From contig NC_045147.1 of NCBI RefSeq assembly GCF_008831285.2, forward strand, positions 6,118,334 to 6,182,333: a stretch of DNA of 64,000 bases, read 5' to 3'. The notes under the pieces are model-generated. The model saw only the letters and a program-made list of their open reading frames with translations. It was not told where the DNA came from and did not search any database. The position numbers were made by a program, and so were the translations under genes. Each line of letters begins with the position of its first letter. The stretch's first letter is position 1. The stretch comes from Nymphaea colorata. Its lineage: Eukaryota > Streptophyta > Magnoliopsida > Nymphaeales > Nymphaeaceae. Below are positions 27,801 to 39,800 of the stretch, piece by piece.

Positions 27801-30800
27801 GGGCCGAGCAGCGGCTAAGAGAGATCTCAGTATTATCATGCAGGACCACTCCCCAGATATTTATGTCTTCATTGACTCTCTGATATCTTCTCAGAAATTT
27901 AACATTTGGCAAAGAGGTTTTCCCTGTTTGGCTTTTGTCACTAATTCAATCTTTTGTAGTAATGTAGCCAGGATCATCCTCTACTGGAACCCAGCTACCG
28001 TTAGTGCTTGCATTGTCCATATGGACTGAGCATGGATTGTAGTAGATTTGTCTTCGTTTAGGGTTCTCAGTCACCCACTATGGAGTATACCTTAATCCTA
28101 ACCCTCTGGTGCAACGTGAAGATTTTCACCGTCTGGTAGGTCACCTCCTCTTTTAGCAGGGCCCTTTAAGCTTAATGGGGGACTATAATGTTATGCGCAA
28201 TCAAGATGATCAGACAGGTTGCCCTCCCAATCTTTAGAATTGCAAAGCTTTCAGATCTTTCACCTGTAATTTTGGCCTCCATGTAGTGGAAGATGCCCAC
28301 AGGACATTTACTTGGTGCAACAATCGCCGGGGGGATAGCCGCTTCCTTTGTCAATTGGATTGGGCTTTACTTAATCAGGCTTAGGATGCTATCCCATGCA
28401 GGCTGGCTTCTCTTAAAGTACTCCCTCGCTCAACATCGGATCACAGTCCACTGCTGCTTAATGTTTTGAAACCTCTTAGAAGCTCCAACAGTAAGGGTTT
28501 TTTAAAATTTTGCATTGTTGGACCTTACGACCAGATTGTGAACAGGTTATTATGCAGGTTTGGGCTTCGGAAACAATGGGATGTCGCATGATCTGGCTGA
28601 TTGAAAAATTAGAAGTGACCCAAAAGGTATTCTGTAACGCTCGGCATATGCAGGTCGGGTCGTGTCAGGGTCCAAACCCGGACCCGAGCTCCACCCGCGT
28701 GTGAGCCCGACGCCCTCTCCTCCCTCGTCTTTCACTCTTCTCCTTCGTCTTCCTCACAGACCCCCCCCCCCCCTCTCGTGCCAGCGCAAGGAAGAAGAAG
28801 ACGACGGAGGTGCTGGGCGGCGATGAGAAGACGGAGGTGGTGCAGGCGGCGGCGAGGACGGCGGTGCTCCGGTAAGCCCCCAACCTCTTTCTTTCTTTCT
28901 TTCTTCTTCTCCCCTTTTCTCCTCCTCCCTCTCTCACTGTTTCTGTTGTCTCCCCTCTCAACCGCACGACCTCCCTCTTACGCAACCCTCTTTCTCTCGT
29001 GCTTTTCCCCTCTGCCATTCTCTCGCTCTCATGTCCTCTCTACCTACACTCTCCCCTCTCCGTCAGTGCTCTCTCTCTCTGTTGGCTCCCTCTCCATGAT
29101 CATGCGGGTCCTTCTCAACCGAACCGTCCCTCTCAACTGAGTCTCCCTTTTTGCCTTTCCGACTACCTGATTCTCACGGCCGACTTCCCTTCTTCTAATG
29201 ACAGATTTTCCCTTTGACCTCTCTTTTGCAATAACTCACCATATTTACGATTGTTTGGTCGAATTTCAGCTTGGGGACTTGTCTTCCCTCTCATAGCAGC
29301 GACTTTAAGGCATTGGTGGAGGCGGCAGTGAGAAATTTTAGCCGCTTGGAGACACTTGGACTCGTGAGGTGGCTGCCGGAAGGATTGCAGCAGTCTAGAC
29401 TCTTGTTTTGGGGTGAGCAAGGCGAAATTGCGCCTATTTTATTGTATATTTTCCTCTGAAGCATGTATAATTATTGTTTGAGCATGCTAGAAGTTAGAAT
29501 TTGATGTTTAGGGAGGCATGTTAACGACTTGGCTTTTGGGGGGAGTTTAGGATTATGTTGGAGAAGCGATGGTTAAGCTTGAAGTGTTGATTTTCGAAGC
29601 AATAGGGAAGCATGGTAGAGATTGCGAGGTTGTGGGGAAGATTTAGAACCGTCTTAGTGAGCACACGGCACATGCTTTTGTCAACGGGCGTATTGCAGTG
29701 TTAGTTGGAGAAGAATATGTAAATTGGGTATATTTTTGGGGAAGACGCTTTAACTATAGAAAGCATTTAAGAATGTATTAAGGATGGATCGATCGAAGCA
29801 TTGTGTTTTGACGTTTAGTAGCAAGCAACGGCAAGATGTTAGGAAGCGGCCTATTAGAGGGCTTGTAGGTCGACACTACCGTCGAAACCTTCTTGAGGTG
29901 ATGACATGCGCCTCAATGATTTTGTTTTATATTTGTTTGGATTGATAAGGTAATTAGTAAAAATCTTATCTTTTGTTTATGTCTGCAGGTACACCGGGCA
30001 CGTCCCGTCGACCTTTAGCTACCATATTCGAAGTTCGAGGCATTTTGAAGAGTTTTGTGAGTGTGCCACAGGTATGGCGGCATTCCAGGCAAATCCCTGC
30101 CTGGGGCGAATGTCTAAATGTGTGTCCCTAGGATCGTGGGATCCTAAGATTGTGATGTGAATTGATTGATTGTTTTGTGAATGAATGTATGTATGCATGC
30201 GCATGATTTGATATATGACATGAATTGTTTTGGAAGGCTATTAGTAATTTGTTTTGAAAATGTGACGCATTTGCATGTGCATGCTAGAATTGATAACTGT
30301 TTAGGACAGATGAGGTGGGGTATCGAGTCGAATGCCTCCTCGACCCCAATTGTGCATTAGAAAGCATCCAAGAATGATAACTGCATAGGACAGCTACGAG
30401 CCAATCGTAGATCTAGGCTACTCTCTGTGGTTTGGCTAAGTTTTTCAAAGATGTGATTGATGTGATAATTGATGTGAATGTTGTATTTTGTTGCATACAT
30501 ATTGCCGTGGGCAATGATGCAAATGGATGAATTGGAGGGTAGTTGTACCCGTCTTGTATGATGGCTAGCAATGACTATTAATGTTATGTGTAGACCTCGT
30601 GTGGGGGGCAATTGGAGGTGTGGATGCACTCGTGAAGTGTACCAACCTCATGAGCTAGCCAGTCATCTTGTGAATGTGCAATTATAATGATAAGAATGAA
30701 TGAATAAGAGATGAGAGGCCAGTGGGATGTGGCTATGTGTTTGGGAGACGTCCCGCTTTTGCCACTGGTCTCGCCTGTTCGGAGCGCAGGCGGTGCAAGG

Positions 30801-33800
30801 AGTTAATATGCCTAGGTTAATGACAATGAAAGCAAATGATTTTCTTGCTAGAATCCTCATTATTTTTTCCAAAATGAGGAGTCCATAATTCGTTAAGTGA
30901 TTTCCTGGTTTTGAAACTTCTAAAACATTATCATTGATTTCCTTATAGTGGATCAGCCGATTCTCTTCCACGATAACTTCAGACAAGGCGTCATAGTAGG
31001 GATAGTTGGCCTGTGTAGTAAAGAAGTTCTTGCAATATCAAACTCAGACATTATTCTCATAAGAGAAGTATAGAACTTATCTTCTTGAATCAGTTTTTCT
31101 CTAAACAATTCATCTGACAATTGAGAGAACTCTCCATAATATTCTTTTATGAGCTCGTCTCCTTGCTGTTATTTAGAGATTTTTACTTGCAAATTCCATT
31201 TATGTGTCACATCTTTCATTGTATTTCTCTTTCAAGTACTTCCATACTTCGTGGGCTAAACCAAATTTAGATAACTGAGCACTAAATGTAGGATCCACGC
31301 TGTTTAGTAACCAAGACATCACCTTGTGATGATTGGTTTTCCACTATGCAACACGGGTACTGCTCCAAAAGAGCAGTACACGCACCATACCGGTACGGGT
31401 ATGAGTGCAGCATTGACCGTGTCGGGTACGGTCAACATACCCGAGGTCGAATCCGACCATTTTCAGACTCGGTCAAAGTTGACCGAGTCCAAAATGGTCC
31501 ATCGCACGTTTTAAAAAACCATTTTTTCCCTCTCTCTCGCACAATGCCTTCGCCTTCTCACCTCCCCCCTCGCCCTCTTGCCCCACACCATGAACAGTTG
31601 GAACAGCCATGGAACTTGGAAGTAGGCTAGCAGTCCCGTAGAACTTCCAAAGGATAGATTTTTTGTCTTGGAATTCTTAATATCTATAAATTTTGGATTA
31701 TGATTTAATAATTTATATATATGCTACTTTGTTTGTAATTTTTTGATATATATATATATATATGTATTTATTAATTTATTTATGTGTACAGCCGTACCTG
31801 TATATATATATATGTATTTATTAATTTATTTATGTGTACAGCCGTACCTGTTCCCCTGTGTCCAAGAGTTTGTACAGTTTTTTGCTTTGTTTTGCAGTAT
31901 ACTTCCTTTGCTTATGTTGAGTCCTTTGTTTATGCTCGTTTGCTTGTAAGCTATGTCACACGGATACGGGTACGGGTATCCTATGGATACGGGTATGGGT
32001 ACGGGGACACGGCATTTTCAAAATTTTAGGATACGCGGATACGGCGAATATTATATTCAAAAAAATTAAAAATGATAATAAAGAAAGTCTCAAACAAAAC
32101 ATTGTTCATCACCAAATCTCAAAAGTGATAACTGCTAAGACATAAGCAAGAAAGTCTCAAAGAAAGTTACAAAACATTGTTCATCAATCATCACAAAACA
32201 TTGTTCATCATCATTCTAGTCATCATCAATGCCCAAATCATCGTTCTCCCCAATCTCCTCTTCTTCCACAATAGAAGATGTTGAGGGAATACAAGGTTCT
32301 TCGAATCTTGAATTAACAACTTCAAGTTCATTCTCTTGTTCTAAGTTAAAGTCCTCAACATTCACGTCCCAATATTTAGTTTCTCCTTCCCTACAAGACA
32401 AAAAAATTGTAATTATTATGATGTTAGCGAATAAGAAGAGAAACATCTAAATCAATAAATCATATACTTAATTTACCTATATTCTTCTTTGTTCCGTGAT
32501 AGAAGCCGAAGGTTAGAATGCACATAAACCAGATTTTCTGCACGTTTGCTTGTGAGATTATTTCGTTTTATAGTGTGGATTTGTGAATATGTACTCCAAT
32601 TTCTCTCACAGCATGAAGATGTAGCAGGTTGAACTAGCAATCTGAAAGCAAGGTATTGAAGAGTAGGATAAGCAGTTCCATGTTTAATCCACCAAGATAA
32701 AGATGGATAATTATCTTTGTCTACAGTTGCACCTACATCTTCTCCAATTCCAGTAGAAAACCTTTCAAACTCATCATTAGCTCGGCGATTTTGATGTACA
32801 TCAATGAAAATCCTATTAATACATGCTACTCTGTTTGTTGATAATTCTAGATCCAGATGTGGTGGGGTTCTTCCAACACCCCCTGTAAGCCACTTTTTTC
32901 CATAATATTTAGGATTTAATGTATGTGCCATGCATTGAAGAGGATTGCTACTTTTATCCCATCTTGCAATCAATATTCTATGCACATGATCAAAAAATGC
33001 TGAATCTTCAAGTGCAATACTTTTTTTTTCATGCTTAAAAATAACCTCTTGGATTTTTTCAATCATAGTGTCCCACATCTCATACACACAGTGCAACGTT
33101 GAATTATCACAATCAAGAACTCTCAACATCTCCCAGATCGGTTCTGTGAATGCAAGAAAATAAAAGATTTGATCCCACCACTTGTCTTCAAGAATCATTC
33201 CTTTGATTGCTTGAGCTTTGTCATCATCATCAGCACGGTAGAAACTCCAATCATCATCAGTCACCATACTGATCAATGCACTTTTCACCCTTTTTATCCT
33301 TTTGACCATAACAATTAGAGATGCAAAACGTGTCTCTGCAACTCTTAATAATTTTAGATCAGAATGCTTGTTATAAATGGAAAGTGCATGTTGATGATTT
33401 ACTATGAAATTTCTGATGTTCCTCACATCCTTTTCCAAGTCTTCAATCCACGAACATAATTCATAAGCATGAGGATCTTGCTCTTTACTTGGTGGATTGC
33501 ATATACTCTTTAGAGCCAAATTTAAGCTATGAACTGCACAAGAAGTCCAAAAGATATGAGGGTACTCCTTTTCTATCGCAGTATACTTCCTTTGGTTATG
33601 TTGAGTCCTTTGTTTATGCTCGTTTGCTTGTAAGTTGTAAGGGAGTACCCTCCCACCGGTCTAAGTGTTATGTATTGGGATTCTTAGTTTTGGATGGTTG
33701 GCTTGGGAATCCTGTAAGCGGCTTCGGTCATCCTATATATGTAAAGTTGAAATCATTCTCCTTGCTTATCTTTCTCGTGATGTACCAATTTTCTAAGTTG

Positions 33801-36800
33801 AATACATTGCGAGATTTCTTTATTCACAAAGCATTCTTTATACACTTGTTTTCTAAAACTACCTTTGCGCCCCTTTCGGTGGTTTGAAGGCTTACGGCAA
33901 TCAGGTTCTTGTCGTGCCGCACGGGCTGAAGGAGTCAGCCCGTGACAACTGGTATCAGAGCCTCAGGTTCTGCTCAATCTGGGGAAGCGATTGGATAGTC
34001 GGTGTAGAACTACACGTCGGCGATCGTTGATCGAGGAGGACATCCTGGCGACTCAATACAATCTGCGAAGCGCCAAGGGCAAGGGAGCAGCCCAGTCTGA
34101 CGAGATGGGTACATCCCAGTGTCAGGAAGACCTGGCCGAGGTGGTGAACAAGTTGGTTACCGACGTGACTACTCATGAAGAAGCGTTGAGTAATGCAGCT
34201 GAGTCCTTTGGTGAAATGAAGGACGAGATGAAGATCCTACGGGATCAAATGGCCGATCTTATGGTCATGAATCAGTCACTTACTGACACAGTGACCGCAC
34301 TGCAAGCTAAAGTCAAGGAACTTCAGATAAAGAACCGCACACTACAGCGACAGATCTCTGTAGGTGGAGGTGACGATCGGCCAACGAGGGTCGACGTTCA
34401 GAGGTCAGCGAAATACAATGGGACCCGGGATAGTCGAGTGATCGACAACTTTTTATTCCAAGTGGAATACTATCTGGATCTGCAAGGCGTTGTGGGGGAC
34501 GACCTTCAGGTCAAGACTGCAGCTATGTTGCTGGAGGGCGATGCTGTGGCATGGTGGAGACGAAAACGGCTCGACATTCAAAAGGGGATCTGCACAATAG
34601 ACACTTTCGATAATTTTCAGCGAGAGTGGATGACTTACTTCATGCCCCCGAATGCGACGTCATGCCTATCGGATGGTCGGTGAACTGAAACATACGAGAT
34701 CGTTACGAGATTATGTGAGGGCCTATCAGAGGCTCATGTTAGATGTGTCAGATATGCAGGAACAAAATAAACTGAACTGGTTTATTTTGGGACTCCAATC
34801 GTGGGCACAATCCGAAGTAGAAAGGAGTAATCCAGAGACCTTAGAGGATGCTTATGTGGTAGCGGAACGCTTGGTCGATACCCAGCGCAAGAGCTACACT
34901 AACACCTTCAGGCCCTCGTAGAAGCCTGACCATGGAGGAAAGAAAGAGGATCAACGAGAACGTAAAGATGAATCATCGACTCAGCATCAAGTCGAGAGGA
35001 GGACATTCTTTCACAAAAATGACAACTCTCAGAATAGAGTGTTGAAATGTTGGTTTTGCGAAGATAGCCACTTGGGAAGGCAATGTCCGAAGCGTCAGAA
35101 CAGAAACAATCAGGCAAGCTCTTCAAGACAATCTGCTAGTGCGGTACAAGGTGAAGAAGGGGAAGGACCAAAGGTGAGTGCACTTCAACTTTTGAACACC
35201 CTAAGAAAGGAGGAGAAAACGGAAGTGATAGCGGCACCTTCCAAGGAGCTCATGTACTTAGAGATTTTGGTAAATGGAAGGCCTACTATGGCCATGGTAG
35301 ACACGGGAGCCACGCATAACTTCGTCTCAGATGAGAATGCGAGGAGATTGGGCCTCACCCTTGAGAAGGGAGAGTTACGCATGAAGGCGGTGAACTCAGA
35401 GGCAAAACCCATCCACGATATAGCCCGGGATGCGGTTGTGAAGATTGAGAGTTGGTCAGGAAGAGCCAACTTCTCGATGGTCCCGATAGATGATTTTCGG
35501 ATGGTCCTAGGAATGGAGCTCCTCAATATCGCAAAGATGGTCCCGATGCCGCACCTGCGCAGTATCAGTATCATGGACGAGAAGTCTCCCTGTATGGTCC
35601 CAACAATATCGGTTAAGAGGGATAGGGGTAAGGCCGCAATGATATCTGCTCTTCAGTTGAAGATAGGTTTAAAGCACGGTGAAGATACGTACTTGGTGGC
35701 AATCAGGGAAGTGACTAATGACTCCCCTGGTTTGGTACCAAAGGCGCTTGCGCCTGTCTTAGCGAAATTCGCAGGAACAATGCCTGCGGAGCTCCCTAGA
35801 CGGCTGCCACCTCGACGTGAGGTGGATCATGCCATAGAACTCATTCCTGGTGCCAAACCCCCGGCAGTGGCACCTTATCGAATGGCCCCTATAGAATTAA
35901 AAGAGTTTCGGTGACAATTGGACGAGATGCTAGCTGGAGGTATAATCAGACCTTCCAAAGCTCCTTTTGGTGCACCAGTGTTATTCCAAGCAAAACATGA
36001 TGGTTCCAAAAAACTGTGTGAATTATCGAGCGCTGAACAAAGTAACGATGAAAAACAAGTACCCCTTACCTTTGATTGTAGATCTGTTTGATCAACTAGG
36101 CGAAGCTCGAGTATTTTCCAACCTGGACCTCAGATCGAGATATTGGCAAGTTCGGATTGTTGACGGTGACGAGCCAAAGACAACTTGTGTCACTCGCTAC
36201 GGTGCCTTTGAATTCTTGGTAGTGTCGTTCGGGTTGACGAATGCCGCAGCCACTTTTGTTTTCTAAAACTACCTTTGCGTCCCTTTCGGTGGTTTGGAGG
36301 GTTACGGCAATCAGGTTCTTGCCGTGCCGCACTGGCTGAAGGAGTCAGCCCATGACAGTACCCCTGCACCCAAGTTTTTGAAAAATGATTTGTACTCGTA
36401 CTGGCACCCATACCCCTACCTATGTGACATAGGTTTTCCATTCTTTCCATTTCTTTTCAAACTCTTTGACTGCCTTATCTCCCTCATTTCCCTTTAGCTC
36501 TTCAATTTTTCTGTCCATGGTTTTAGTAAGACTTATTGTAAGCTCAATTTCAGTCCCTTCAATGTAAACCCAAAGACCTTGCCCTCCTATATGGTGCTTT
36601 ATGGTTGAAGCCCATATAACAAAGTTGGTTTGAGTAAGTTTAAGAAGGGGCTGAAGTTAGAAATATTCCTTCTTATCCATTGGAAAAGTAAACTAGCCTG
36701 CCTTTTGAAGAGAAAAAGAAAGCGCACCAGTTTCAAGACAGTCAATACGTTTTGTTGTAAATGATCCACAGCAGTATGTCACAGTTGACAGCAACTTCAA

Positions 36801-39800
36801 CCTCGACCGGTGCTTCTAATAATGCTGATACAGCACCAACAGATCACTCCAAAACAATATGTCAGAGTTGACACTGCTCTTCAAGAGCTTACAAAAAAGA
36901 AAGAAAAGATACAATAAATAGAAGAGAAAAAGATCCCTTGGAGTCTCCAATGGCTAGAAATCTAGCCGTTGGAGAGTCCAACTGGATAAAGTTAGCCATA
37001 TCTTTGGCTGAAAAGTAAAACTAAAAATAAAATATAGAAGTAAAAGGAAAATAATAAAAGAAATGGATCTAACCTATTACAAGATAAATCTATCCTACCA
37101 AGTTAATTGAAGAGAAACATAGCTTTCTAACACCTCTCTCCTCCTATCTTTTTCTAATAGTTATGAAGATGTTCATCCGTAAGCTCAAATTTGAACATGG
37201 CATGTGTCGGCTTGAGATACTATCCCTACTACTCGCCCAGATCATCAATTACTGGGCTACAAACCTTAGACTTCATTCTGCCACAGTTCAGAAACTTGAT
37301 AAGCCTCTGGCCAACTTTGTTTAGGCTGACACTGATAACCATCGGCATCGACATCAACTCAGTTGCAAAGTCTTATGTAAGCCGGTTGGTGAAGGGGGCA
37401 TTGACTTGACCGATATTCACACTCTCAATAGGGCTATGTTGATCCAGATGGCATTCAAAGTATATTGTAGCGACTCGGTGTGACCGTGTGGGCTGATATG
37501 GTGAGGAAGAAATACCTCCGTCGTAACAACGTTCGGGTACCAAAGAAGGCTGTTAACCAGTCGGCATCATGGAAAGCTATTCTATGGGCACGGACAGCCA
37601 TTAGTCACCATGTTCATTGGAAACCTGGAAATGGAAGTCGCGTCCGTTTTTGGTTCTGCTCTTGTGGGGGTGCGGAATTAAAGGCTGACTGGTGTTGATT
37701 TCAGGGCTGCTGAGAGTCACTTCGAGAAGACTGTGGCTCAGATCAAATTGGATAAAGCGCAAGTTCAGGCTGTGATAAACCAGACTTGGATCAGTCATGC
37801 TATTGAGCCCTTGCAATTAATTGATAGCCCTGATCGACTTTGGTGGGATGACAATGAAGCTTCTTCCCTCTCTTGCAAAAAGATCTATGATCATATTAGG
37901 ATCAAAAGGAATAGAACTGCTTGGAACCAGCCCCCCCTAATGCAGCATCGTTCAACTTTCTAGCGGCCCAAAATAGGCTGGTTACCTTGGACAGATTCAA
38001 GAAACAAGGCATTCCACTTGCAAACCAATGTGTTTTCTGTATGAGAGAGGAAGAAACAGTGCCTCACCTATGAGCCGGCAGGCTTTGCAGCGAACTTCTA
38101 CTTCTGTCATCAAAATCAGGTTATCTTCATATCTCTATTCCGAATGTGCTGAAGCCATCTGTCATCTAATATTCCTAAGTCAGTTTCTAATATTGCCCAA
38201 TATTTCTCTGTCAACCCCTAATTTTCTTAACTGTTTCCACTATCTTCTGATATTTCTCTGTCATGCCCCATTTTCGTATCCTTTGCTGTCTAATATACAC
38301 AATACACATAAAAAATTCTTGGCTTGTACCTCTTTTTTTTTTTTTTACCTCTGTATTCTGTTTATATCAGACTATATTTGTCTCTGGATATAAAAATGAT
38401 CCCACGTTCATCTTTGATATCTTGATACATATATCTGGCATGAATCAGTGCTGACACAGATGTGTTCATTAAGTCTGTTCTGTTTTCTGATTTCTTTCAG
38501 CTCTTATCTGCCTTATTCATCACTTTACATTCAACAATCAAGAGGATGGTTTTCTATTGATGGCCAGTCCAGCATAAAACAACCTGCAGATTCAGTATTG
38601 AGCCTCATCCGACCTTTGAAAGAAAAGGCAAAACGAAGTCATGAATTTTACTTTTGCAAAGACACCATTGGCTGGTCATTTTATCTCTGGTTACTCTATG
38701 TTCTTTAAGATCTGCTGATTGATAAAGTGGTCAAGCTCCTTCTTCTTTCTTCTATCTTCCTTCTTCCGAGAAGTTAATATTCTTGTCGTCTACTTTTTTC
38801 TCTAGGTTTCCTAGTTATATATCTTTGTGCATTATCTGTGGATTCTCCTTCCAATTCTGGTCCTTCGACAAACTTTCTTAACCAGCTGGTCACCGAAAAG
38901 CTTTTCACAGACTAATTTTTCAACATGGAAGAGACAAACAATTCCGTTCATATGGAGTTAGGATCTCGATCATCATTTGGATGGTTTTTTTCCTGCACCA
39001 CCGTGATCTGTTTTGCAGGAAACAAAGGATGAAAGGGGTGCCAACATCCACTAAATCTGTCAAGAATCTAGAATATATGGCTTTGAAGAAATGTGATCAG
39101 TCTCTGGTTGCATAAATTACCTCCACACTTTCTGAGGAAGTGCTAGCTAGCATTCCAGAGGCTTGCAGAACTGCAGAATTATGGAGTACACTCTCACACG
39201 TATTCACAAATATCAGAGGCTCGAGTTTTTAATCTAAAGAATCAGTTTCAAAATTTGAAGAAGTGCCCGAGTTGCAGCCTAGGCAAAGGCATGGTTTTTA
39301 GCCTAAGACACATGAAGCATACAAAAACTTGGGTACATATATACATATATATATATATATATGTCTGTCTGTCTGTGTGTGTTAATTATGTGTGTGTGTG
39401 TGTGTGTGTGTGTGTTAGTGTGTGTGTGTGTGTGTGTACGTGTGTGTGTGCATAATTGTGTCATTTAATCAAAATGGTCAAACAACTCACAAGTTGAGCA
39501 CTTTACACCGTAGCTTTTCAAAAGATAAAAGACAACTGCACTTCTAAGTTTTCAACCTTCACTCTCAGAAAAGGTGTGTCAACTCTCCTTTTTTGAGCTG
39601 ACAACCTTCACAAACATCCAATGCCAATCTAACAAGATCAGGTAGTTGATGTCAGGTCAAGGTAGTGCTTATATTTCTCATCATTCAAACACTTTCGCCC
39701 TCAATGTATTGAGAAATGCCACATCCATATCTATGTGATGTAGCTTTTTAGATTATGCAACCAATCCAATCAAACGCTGAATGTAGACGTAAGTTTTGAT

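Larger units (their letters stand above)
25880..28632 (+). mobile_element. LINE (non-LTR) retrotransposon, 5' half
   Basis: ORF1-type and endonuclease sequences occur in LINE order on the plus strand. The element is cut at 28632 by the LTR copy that starts TGTAACGC. RT is absent. The LINE 3' end at 37160-38075, same strand, could be the other end of this element or an independent copy. Confidence 0.8.
33667..36357 (+). mobile_element. Gypsy retrotransposon, internally deleted
   Basis: Probable 5' LTR, primer binding site, gag, protease and the first part of RT are present. At about 36256 the RT frame joins directly to the last 102 bases of the LTR (36256-36357). The rest of RT, RNase H, integrase and the front of the 3' LTR are missing. 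The LTR start at TGTTATGTATTGGG (33667) is a best guess. Confidence 0.85.

Noticed and set aside
28665-29217. Open frames on both strands resembling basic proteins
   Set aside because: Same low-complexity LTR segment as above; not conserved as protein between the LTR copies.
33950-33962. TGGTATCAGAGCC as part of a tRNA gene
   Set aside because: No tRNA cloverleaf surrounds any of these sites. Each sits just after an LTR end, so they are primer binding sites.
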